From the NCBI RefSeq assembly GCF_035046485.1, contig NC_085138.1, forward strand, positions 331,806,421 through 331,870,420: a DNA stretch of 64,000 nucleotides, in the 5' to 3' direction. Under the pieces are notes generated by a model that saw only the letters and a list, made by a program, of their open reading frames with translations, did no database searches and was not told the origin of the DNA. Within the stretch, counting starts at the first letter, position 1. The number at the start of each line of letters is the position of its first letter. The DNA comes from Aedes albopictus. Taxonomy: Eukaryota; Arthropoda; Insecta; Diptera; Culicidae. A program made the translations under genes and the position numbers. This document shows, in pieces, positions 55,639 to 64,000 of this stretch.

Positions 55639-56694
55639 GGTTGAAAAATTTGTCATGAATTCACTCAATGATGATGACGGTCTGCTTCTTATTGATGTTC
55701 TTACAATCAAAAAACTAATTTACGTTTTTTATCAAATAAACGTCTACTTACCTTGATCTACGTATGTTCAATATGTGGCAGGATAAATTATACGTGTGTT
55801 TTCATTGAATTTTTCCTCAAAAATGCATTAATATTACCAAAATCTGGTGAAATTCAAAATCAGTTTTCTTCGATGATTTCTCCACTACGAACACGACACT
55901 TGCTGCTTCAACACACATACTCTGAAACAGTTCTCCCAACTCACTAGCTTGCATTTATTTTTATAGAAAATTTCACTGTTCTACTTATTTTAAAGGCTTT
56001 AAAAGACATTCAAGACTCTTTCTGGTAATTTTCACATAGCAGGACACCAACTTTTTGCTTCCCAATCACCTTCTGGCCAAAGAAACTGCTTTTAAAATAT
56101 CAACAACGCGAACCGAACAAGGACATTGTATTGTCGTTTCAAACAAGCTGCGGAACTGAAAAAATCGAAGAAAATAACTGCGCACCAAGCAAGTACAATA
56201 AACCATCTGCGATCTTTTTCTTACTTAGTGAATCACAACAATAATAATCAAACTTCAAGCAGCACACTCACTACGCCAGCACAGTAACATTACACACACG
56301 GCACGCACTACGACCGAGCCGGGAAACCATCATTGATGTTCAGTTGCCAGTTACATTTGTTTGATATTATGATGTAGTTTTCAAAGATCGCTTCAAAAAC
56401 TGTGAAAAAGTGTGATACATATTAAATGCATCATTTAGTTTGATATTATATTATAAAGCAAACGTAGTTGAGCATAGAAATTTGATTAAATGCTTCGAAA
56501 ATTTACCGACGCTAAGGAAAAATATTTCATGTGGCTCATTATTGTCGCTTATTTGGGAACATTGCTCGTCAGCTGATTATTTCTTTCCACCCCATTACTT
56601 CGCATGATTTTGTAAACAAACTTTGCGCAGCTTGAGCGTGACTCTTAGTTTGAGCTGAAATTTTTCTTGTTTTGGAAGTTTTTCTTAGTGCAAA
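55639..56694. other. Upstream region of the transposase gene
   Basis: No repeat ends were recognised. The last 100 bases before ATG 56695 must contain the leader, and probably the transcription start, of the Mutator-like gene, but no TATA box or initiator can be fixed. A 64-codon frame at 55753-55947 has no domain. Confidence 0.4.
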
Positions 56695-57142
56695 ATGCCT
56701 CAAAAACGAAAAGCGCAAAGATCAGCAAGCGAGCGCGAAGCGGCGAAGCGATCGTTGCTAGAGCCGGGTCCCTCATCAAGGGAAGAAAAAACAGTGCTTC
56801 TTGAGGAATCGCTTGAGATTCCGGATAGTGCCAGTGTTTCCGCAAGTGAAAATGAAGATTTAGCATGGGAATGTGTGTCATCGTCGTCTGAGGAGTGCTT
56901 AAGTGATATGGAGTTTAACTGTTTTTCGTCCACGGTTGTGAACCAAGAAGTTGAAATTGATTTTGTTTCGGATGAGTGGGAAAGTGGCTTCGAGTGGAAT
57001 GAGGATTTTTCTTCATCACACCTTTCGACCGAGACATCATACGAAAGTCGGCTTCCGGTAATGGAAACCACTGTTAAACCGGCCTGGTGTTCTGAAGAAC
57101 GGTGGATTGCAGATCTTTGCGGTGTTCCGCTGTTAGCTCCAG
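56695..57142 (+). CDS. Mutator-like transposase gene, exon 1
   Basis: The exon opens with ATG in a good insect context (GCAAAATG) and encodes 149 residues plus one base. The N-terminus is basic (PQKRKAQRS, EAAKR), consistent with a nuclear localisation signal; residues 30-120 are acidic and Ser-rich and look disordered; a Trp/Cys segment (WCSEERWIADLCG) closes it. The donor CCAG|GTAAGC at 57142/57143 leaves phase 1. The track beyond it is intronic and soon stops. Linking it to the transposase exons rests on phase and order, not on a transcript. It could alternatively be the start of an autonomous intron-containing transposon copy or a domesticated gene. Confidence 0.65.
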
Positions 57143-58361
57143 GTAAGCGCACTATTACTGTATAATACTGTAAACTTTAGGAGGCATAGTTCGTCACAAG
57201 TTCAGTTCACAATCAAATTTTTGCCATTATCCGTTTTTCTATTTCTGGTGTTACATCCCTACTTAAAGAGATAAATGGCAGCAGTGCGGTATTGCTAGAG
57301 TTGGTTGATCAAATCTCAAAAAAATCAGAAACATTGAAAAGTTTCATGCTTTTTTTAACTTGCTAAATAGTGAACTGCGTTTTAGAGGTGCAGCATAGTG
57401 AGCAATATGTGTGTTGTACATAATCAAATGCCGATGAGTATTATTTTCAATGCTAAAGCATTCCTACAACAACCCATAATTAATTGTGGGGATTACGGTG
57501 TTAAATTTATGGGAAACTTTGCTCTAACTTGGGTTCCCACTGTTAAGGGTTTTCTAAACGGCAAAATAACATGGATACTGATTTTTTCATATTAATAAAT
57601 TGAAAATTAATGACGAAGTTTTTCTATATGCATCAAATCATAGAAAACCAAAATTGAATTTCGTTAGGTAGAAATCTTAATCATTTTCATTGTATTTTCA
57701 GCAGTTGCTCAATTTGTCCCATCCTACTATTAAGTTTATGAAGCATTGATATTGGAAAAAATCTTACATTTAATTGTTTCAGGCCGTATAAAGAAACTTG
57801 CTATACAGCCATAACGTTGTTATTCGGATTCCAGAAATCCTATTTAAGGTCAGCTGATTCCTATAATTTCTTTCCAGTACACGGCCAATTCACGCATATT
57901 TTTCTATTTCTCACGAAAAATTTCTTTTGTGATAAAAGTTTCGTCGTTAATTCATTGGATACAAGATATTGAAGCAACAGTGAACAATTTGGAAAATCAT
58001 AGCAGAGTACTTTTTATGCCCCACCTGCTCATTATGCCCCACCACATCCCAACTAACATTTATTGTGAATGTAAACGTCAACAAAGCGTCCTCAATACGG
58101 CTTGATGCTGAGTTACTGTGTTGTATGCTGTGCGAGCCGCTTCTATGCCACGAAATTATAGCTTTTTTCTCGGCTCTTATGTAACCACTAAATGAATAAC
58201 ATCTTGAGAAGGCGCTTTTTCAGCCTTTTCGCAGTTGTTAAATAATAGTTATACGGCATCCCCAAATTAATCGATTAAATATTATTAGGTTATGGATACC
58301 GTGACGCAATGCATGTTGAACTAGAATTATCGCTTTTAAAATTGAATAAATAAAGTACTTG

Positions 58362-58440
58362 CCGCAACTTGGAATTGAACTCCTGATCTCCATATTCACT
58401 AGTCCGGATGATGTCCTCGTTGCCACACTGCTATATATAA
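58362..58440 (-). repeat. tRNA-like remnant in the intron
   Basis: The minus strand reads GAGTTCAATTCCAAG, a B-box-like motif, with GCAGTGTGGCAACGAGG about 30 bases upstream in the A-box position. It may be a SINE head or a solitary tRNA-derived copy; a full SINE body is not obvious. Confidence 0.4.
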
Positions 58441-58555
58441 ATATCATAGAAAATAGCCCGTTTTGTTTTACTCCAGACAAGGCTTCATAACTGTGCTACA
58501 AGAAACCTTACCCAACCTCATCTTGCTGCAAAAGCTTGTGAAACGTCAAGCGCAA

Positions 58556-59100
58556 TAATGTTTACATTAAACAAGCTGTGTGGTTACGCCAACAGGTTCT
58601 TTATCACAGCTTCTGGCTGTAAGAGTGTTCTTTGAACAGCTACAAAGCGCAGCTGTTGTGTGTATTTGACAACATTACAAAACGTACTGTATAAAAGCAG
58701 CTGTTGTATTGGCTGGGACTCTTACTCGATTTGCACATCTTCCGGGATTGAATTAAAGTGCAATAAAAGCAACCTAAATAATTTCACAGCACAGAGATGG
58801 ATAGCTGTAAAGAATTGGTGTAGTAGCTATATATCCCGCTTGAAGTTTGTTTTGACAATAATGTTTACATCCGAGAAGCCGTGTTGGTGTACCAACAGTT
58901 TCTTTATTACAGCTTCTAGCTGTAATGAAATTGCATAACGGTCTTCAAAGCGCTGCTGGTTTGGGGATTTGTCAGTATAACGAATTGTACTGTATAGTAG
59001 CAGCAGTTTTGTTAGTGGGGACTCCTATTCGATATGTTCAAGTTTTCACATCTTCCGAGAAATCTCCCGGAGTTTGAATAGAGTGCAGTAAAGGCAACCC
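58556..59100. repeat. Two diverged direct repeats, 300-bp period
   Basis: Segments at 58556-58780 and 58858-59100 share ATGTTTACAT or ATGTTTACATT, CAGCTTCTGGCTGTAA or CAGCTTCTAGCTGTAA, CGTACTGTATA or TGTACTGTATA, and CACATCTTCCG in the same order. It is a local tandem duplication that has since diverged. Confidence 0.7.
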
Positions 59101-59319
59101 CAGTGACAAGTGATTGATTTCTGAAAACCGAGTTTGGTAGCTGTATGGTGCTTGTTTTACAGTCGTGTATTAGCTTATGATTTATTTTTGACTAGCTTCC
59201 CTTTTATACAGCGTTGACTGCTTTTATTTAATGGTTACACAGCAGAAAGCAAATGACTGACGCTTATAGCGCTGAAAATGTTAGTTGGGATCTACATCGC
59301 ATGGCACGCACGAAAATTC

Positions 59320-59584
59320 TCTTTGCTCTATGCCAGCACACGAGTAAGAGCAAGACCATGCTGAAGATTACGGGTTCGATTCCCGGCCAGTTCTGAAACT
59401 TTTCGCAGTGGAAGTTGCCTTGCTTTTTTGGGCATACATGTAGTATCTTTGTGCCTGCCATAGCATGTACATATGCAAAATAGCCATTGGCGGCTGAAGC
59501 TATCAATAACTATGAAAGTGCTCTGTAAGCTGAGATGCTAGATGTATCCCAGTTGGGACGTTACACCACTAAGAAAAAGAAAAA
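59320..59584 (+). mobile_element. Feilai-like SINE in the intron
   Basis: A perfect B box, GGTTCGATTCC, lies at 59372-59382. The body has GGGCATACATGTAGTATC, AACTATGAAAGTGCTC and CCCAGTTGGGACGT, and the tail is AAGAAAAAGAAA. It is the same family as 2430-2690. The 5' boundary is approximate and no target duplication was resolved. Confidence 0.7.
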
Positions 59585-59802
59585 TGGTTACTTGGGCTTA
59601 AAATGTGTAAGAACTTGCATATGCAGCAATATCTCCTAAAACATAATTTATTAGAATAACTAATAAGTGTTTTGTCTACATGAATGTTAAACTATTATTT
59701 AATTTAAAAATAAAATCATGTGAATAATTTTAATAAAATACATTATTTTCGTGAATAACCTAGATCTGTCGACCGACTTTTCGATCGACTCGACCACTTC
59801 AG

Positions 59803-59846
59803 TGGAGGTAGGACAGCCAAGCACAACAAGTCACAGCATGTGTAAA
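59803..59846 (+). CDS. Mutator-like transposase gene, 44-bp exon 2 (predicted)
   Basis: A small exon is needed because exon 1 ends in phase 1 while exon 3 opens in phase 0. This 44-bp segment has an acceptor CCACTTCAG and a donor AAA|GTAAGT, and its length converts phase 1 to phase 0 exactly. It would encode Val (split codon) then EVGQPSTTSHSMCK with no stop. An alternative without it uses the weaker acceptor CACCAG at 60809 in exon 3, which also keeps frame. The choice needs transcript data. Confidence 0.5.
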
Positions 59847-60374
59847 GTAAGTTTCGTTTTAGTAATATAACTACAGCATTGTCCACTTAGAATCCGTACG
59901 CATGGTATATTTTATATAGACACGCTTGATCCCCATACACATATACAAGAGGCGAATGAATTTGAAATTTAAAGCCACTATAATAAACGCAAAAAAAAAA
60001 ATACACATATAAAATTTAGAGTTATTGTCATTATTAAAACTTCGAAAACAATTTTATCGTTCAAAATATAAGTGTTTGATGTAATTGTAGGACAAACATG
60101 CTGAAGCAGTTGATACTATAATTTTCTAACGTTATGCAAATTTCTAAGGAAGCTATCAAGGAAAACCAAGTAAAAGAAAAATATATATAGTTTCAGTTAT
60201 ATTTTTCCATGAAATTACAATATCTCAATATTATTTCTTTTGGGAGGGCTTGACTGTTTTCATTTGTCATTATACCTCTAATATATGAGTGTTTTTTATC
60301 AACTGGATTCTAATAGACAATGCCATATTTACTCCAAAAAAGGTTAGTTATATTGATGTTAATATTATCATTTA

Positions 60375-60537
60375 GGGGATTCACTAAACAGATTAAATTG
60401 CTGCGTAAGCCATGATTTTCTGCTTATTTGAAATGTTTCAAGATTTTGCGAATGAAATAATCCAAGACTGCCTTGGTGATCACGACGTTTAATCAGTTTA
60501 ATCAGTTTAATCAGTTTACACTGTTTAGTGAATCCCC
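60375..60537. mobile_element. PIF/Harbinger-like MITE, 163 bp
   Basis: Perfect 17-bp inverted ends GGGGATTCACTAAACAG are flanked by TTA at 60372-60374 and 60538-60540. A 3-bp TTA/TAA target and GGG-starting ends fit PIF/Harbinger. It holds three TTTAATCAG tandem units near the right end. It sits in intron 2 of the transposase gene. Confidence 0.75.
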
Positions 60538-60784
60538 TTATTATTAATTATTATAAGTTCGAAACTGATTATTCTCTAACTATTAAATTAGAAGTATGAC
60601 ATAACTTACCGTATAAATAACTTAACTTTTTTTTGATAAGTAGTTTCATAAGCTTAATTTACAGTGCATTGTAATTTGTGGCATTTTTGAATATCTTAAG
60701 TAACAATTAGAAAGTACTGCAGTTAAACTAAAAAAAAAGGATAAGAGCACAAATTCTAAACAATGCTGAAACTTAACTTTTCAG

Positions 60785-61963
60785 AATGCGTCACCTCAAA
60801 GGGCACCAGGTCCTTCGACAGAGATAATCTATCCCGATCTCGTTATTGAAGAAATTGGCACTGAACCCAATGTTAAAACAGCTTCCGAGTTGATTCAGCA
60901 GGATAACCACAGTAACCCTGAAGTAATTGCAAGCGTAACGAATCCTGGATACAATCCGTCTACTGACTGTTTGTTCGAGAACGGTAGTAGACTCCAGAAA
61001 GGCAAAAATGTGCGACAAAAATTAAGAAGTAAGGCCGAAGACACTCATGCGTATTCAGAAAAGTCAATCCCGGGTTGGAGCGACATCGAAGGACGCAGGA
61101 TAGTTGATCTGAATTACGTCTGCAAGTGTCTTTTACAAGCTCAGGCTCATCATTCCAAATCTTGCCAAGGATTGTTATGTTTGCTGCAAGAGGATTACCA
61201 AGCGTGTTTCTCAATACTTTGGTTCAAGTGCGACATTTGCAACAATTTATTCAAAGTCACATCAGAGAAACCTGATCCTAAGTGGAAGCTACGAAAAGCA
61301 ATGGTTTGGGGGACACTTTGCTCAGGAGGAACTTATACACACACCAAAGAACTTTTGGCATTCTGTGACACCCCCTTCATGGCCCAAACCACATTTGTGG
61401 CTGATGAAATGGCGATGGACAGTATTCTGGAGGCGGCGAAAGAGGAGTCATTAGCAAAGGCTGTTACGGAGGAGAAAGAAGCATGTCAGGTCGAACTGCG
61501 GAGCAGTGGAATAGATGTCGATATAAATAAGCCGGTGAAAACAAAAGCTTCGTTCGACGGAAGTTGGGCAGCGCGCAGTTATGGGAATAGGTATACGTCA
61601 GCGTCAGGATGTGCCACGATTGTAGCTGAAAGAACAAGGAAAATTGTCTTTATTGGGTGCCGTAATAAGCGTTGCTCTGTTTGTAATCGACAACAAAGTG
61701 TACACAAAGGTGACTGCAACGAACAAACCGACCATAAATGCTACAAAAACTATTCTGGGGCATCTGGTGGAATGGAACCAGATATTATTATTGAAGGGTT
61801 CCAAAATCTTATGAACTCGAACCTCTGGCTGACAACTATTACAACAGATGGAGACTCCACAACAGTGGCGAAGGTTAAAAATGCTATTGAATACGGACCC
61901 TCAATTGAGCATCAGCTTTGCTGCAACCACATCATCAAAAATTGTGGCAAGAAGCTTCGAGAG
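60785..61963 (+). CDS. Mutator-like transposase gene, exon 3
   Basis: The exon runs from a strong acceptor (AACTTTTCAG|AATGCG) to a donor (CGAGAG|GTAATA), 393 codons, phase 0 at both ends. After a linker, WSDIEGRRIVDLNYV begins a domain matching the animal Mutator-like transposase family. It contains a CDICNN cluster, KASFDGSWAAR with the probable first catalytic Asp at 61556, a Cys-rich stretch (CRNKRCSVCNRQQ), the NYSGASGGME block, and TDGDSTT with the probable second Asp (61847-61855). The last part, HQLCCNHIIKNCGKKLRE, stops at the donor, so the third acidic residue must lie in a later exon outside the window. No stop or frameshift occurs within it. It may be a domesticated gene or an autonomous element copy; transposon ends were not found. 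Confidence 0.8.
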
Positions 61964-62068
61964 GTAATAACTTTTATACCCTTTGTTAATTTTGGGTGTA
62001 CACACTTAAATTGTAATAGTTTGTTTAACTGAGACTTCAACAACTCAGAACTAGACCTTTTTTCTTAA

Positions 62069-62397
62069 AGGGTGGACGGTCAAATTTTGGCCATACATTT
62101 TTTTTCATAACTTTAAACTGCGTACTCCAAAATAGCTGATTTTTGGACCAGTAATGATACATTGTATGTAGCTTATACCATAAAGTTTTTATCAAAATCG
62201 GTTTAGTATTTGCGGAGATATTGTTGAATCCTGAGATCTGCAATTTTAAAGTTTTGTATAAAGAGGATTCAAAAATAAGAACACATTTTTACTGTTTTAT
62301 TTATGTACCATTACTGGTCTAAAAATAAGCTGTTTTGGTGTACGCAGTCTAAAGTTATGAAAAAAATGGTGTGACCAAATTTTGACCGTACCACCTT
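62069..62397. mobile_element. TTAA-flanked foldback MITE
   Basis: Arms of about 95 bases match in inverted order: the left shows GGTGGACGGTCAAATTTTGG, the right the complement of GGTGGTACGGTCAAAATTTG, and both include TTTCATAACTTTA and GACCAGTAATG. TTAA lies at 62065-62068 and 62398-62401. Confidence 0.8.
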
Positions 62398-63031
62398 TTA
62401 AGAGTGCCGCTCAGTAATAATCAATTCTAATAAGATAGGCTTGCATATAGGCTCACTAATCAACATATTGGCAGATTGTCGGAATAGCGGTTGTTGTATT
62501 CTATGAAATTCGTATTGTATCATAAAAGAAAATTTAAGTGTGTACGTAAAATAATACTTGTGATATTCGCACCATGAACAAATGTTATTTAAAAAAGTAG
62601 TTGGTAGTTGATATATACTGTATCAAAAAATTGTCCGTAAAGCAATTTTTTCTTCAAAATCATTTTTCACTCGAATGTTAATAACTTGTTTATACATACG
62701 TCAATCAAAAACCCTGAATTTTGACCAATCCTCAACAATATAATAAAGCTAAAGGTAAAACTTTGATCGCTATCGAAGAAGTTTTCTATAAGTTATAGAA
62801 CTTTTAGTAAAACTTTAACGGTCAAGTCAAACTTTTTTGAGCAAACACTTACACATGATGATTTAATACGCAATTTTGTTAAGGCGATTTGGTCCACTGC
62901 AGAAAAATATGAAAAATCAGTATATGTTCAGAGTATTATTTAGAAATTTATCATATTTTGATCACTAAAAGAGCCAAGTGTTTTCAACTTTTTAAAACTC
63001 TCGTGATATAATATTTCCTACTAAACTATAG

Positions 63032-63202
63032 ATCCCAAGCAACACACATGTTATAATAGAGTTACGACAGCGCAAGTTTTGGTTGTATAGAAGTTTATTT
63101 TACGTAACTCTTACATTGTGTTGAAATAACGTAAAATAAACTTCTATACAACCAAAACTTGCGCTGTCGTAACTTTTATATAACTTGTGTGTTACTTGGG
63201 AT
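63032..63202. mobile_element. Foldback element, ATCCCAAG ends
   Basis: A near-palindrome: outer ends ATCCCAAGCAACACACA and the complement of ATCCCAAGTAACACACA, with a strictly conserved inner arm including GTTACGACAGCGCAAG. The loop is near 63110-63125. A clear target duplication was not identified. Confidence 0.85.
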
Positions 63203-63407
63203 GCACAGCAGGTCCTATGCATTTTTCGATCAATTACTGCGTTTTTATTAGTGAAACACGTTTGAAGCATTGTCACCTACAAAAACAGAAGTGAACAAAT
63301 TAACCCTAACAACACGATGGTGTATTAAATCTTCATGTGTTAGTGTTCCCTCAAACAAGTTTGAGTATCTTGTACCGACTTTTCGGACCCTCTAAGCAGA
63401 ATACCCT

Positions 63408-63649
63408 CTTCGAATGAGTGTAATCAGTTTCGTACCTATTAATTCCGCCCTATGTTGCTTACCCTTTGACAGATACGCGTATTTCGACTACCACTTGTAA
63501 TCTTCCTCAGTGTCAGTTATCCACTAACATAACTGGATAACTGACACTGAGGAAGATTACAAGTGGTAGTCTAAATACGCGTATCTGTGAAAGGATAAGC
63601 AACATAGGGCGGAATTAAAAGGTACGAAACTGATTACACTCATTCGAAG
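63408..63649. mobile_element. Foldback element with arms of about 117 bp
   Basis: The arms start CTTCGAATGAGTGTAATCAG and agree over about 117 bases with few changes, meeting around a short loop near 63525-63535. AAGTTTGAGTAT occurs at about 63357-63368 and 63647-63658, which could be a 12-bp target duplication if the element includes the short segment at 63369-63407. Confidence 0.85.
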
Positions 63650-64000
63650 TTTGAGTATATTTGCAATACTATTCTTCAAAATATAGAGTATTGAAGTTTT
63701 GTTCAATAAATAATCAAGTTTTACTAAAAGTACAATAACTTTTAGATAACTTCTCGCTCAAAATATTTCACCAATTGAGCTTAAATATGTGGTATATGAT
63801 TGATCAAAATTTCATCGAGTTTAATTGACACAGAAAAAAGGTATTACAATTAAATGAAAAATTGCTGTGCGGACATTTGTTTGATGCACTGTACATGCGG
63901 CTTTAATAAGCCATACAAGTTTCGAGCTGTTTGTCACTAGCATTTCATATAATTACTTGGTACTTATATCATGAACCTTTGCCCAGTTGTTATCATATTT

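Larger units (their letters stand above)
57143..59802. other. Intron 1 of the Mutator-like gene
   Basis: GT at 57143 and AG at 59801-59802 bound this stretch. It holds no convincing exon. Contents include a tRNA-like minus-strand segment at about 58362-58440, a diverged direct duplication with 300-bp period (58556-58780 and 58858-59100), and a Feilai-like SINE (59320-59584). Confidence 0.5.
61964..64000. other. Intron 3 of the transposase gene, to window end
   Basis: After the donor at 61963/61964 no continuation of the transposase is recognisable up to the window end. The stretch holds three foldback or TTAA-type repeats (62069-62397, 63032-63202, 63408-63649) in AT-rich sequence. The next exon is presumably beyond the window. 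Confidence 0.45.

Overview
The window looks like culicine mosquito DNA, most likely Aedes. It carries Feilai-type tRNA-derived SINEs with triplet-repeat tails, RTE- and LOA-like LINEs of the kind abundant in Aedes, many TA-, TTAA- and 8-bp-flanked MITEs, and long AT-rich stretches with few host exons. No bacterial-style operon, rRNA gene, functional tRNA gene or CRISPR array is visible. Most long open frames are artefacts of tandem repeats.

Layout. 1-1905: decayed GAATTC-type repeat. 2298-2763: TA-flanked MITE split by a SINE. 2764-4367: unique sequence. 4368-11140: a three-level nest in which a 23-bp minisatellite is split by an RTE-like retrotransposon (5857-10874), itself split by a 1.9-kb Transib-like element (6306-8217). 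11141-12935: unique. 12936-19165: GAATTC-type arrays interrupted by a 4.2-kb terminal-inverted-repeat element (copy A). 19166-20830: decayed repeat holding a hAT-like MITE. 20831-22599: unique. 22600-23259: a 9-bp satellite. 23265-27144: decayed repeat ending in a truncated SINE with a GAA tail. 27480-29150: unique, partly CpG-rich. 29154-35990: MITEs, copy B of the 4.2-kb element (30748-33230) and a SINE. 36170-39455: decayed repeat, opposite orientation. 39471-44354: SINE, MITEs and a 1.7-kb hAT-like element. 44947-50922: a complete LOA-like LINE. 52837-54895: a hAT-like element filled with decayed GAATTC repeat. 55021-64000: small transposons around a spliced Mutator-like transposase gene.

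Genes. Three coding units are supported. The RTE-like pol is a pseudogene (one amber codon plus the insertion). The LOA-like LINE has intact ORF1 and ORF2 joined by an ATGA stop-start overlap, a 15-bp target duplication and a poly(A) tail, so it is probably young. The Mutator-like transposase gene has at least three exons (56695-57142, 59803-59846, 60785-61963) and continues beyond the window.

Most of the biology here is transposon stratigraphy. Several insertions have exact target duplications, and copies A and B supply empty sites for each other. The most unusual items are the insertion with ends like V(D)J recombination signals, a minisatellite open in all six frames, and GAATTC repeats at several ages, one block enclosed by transposon ends.
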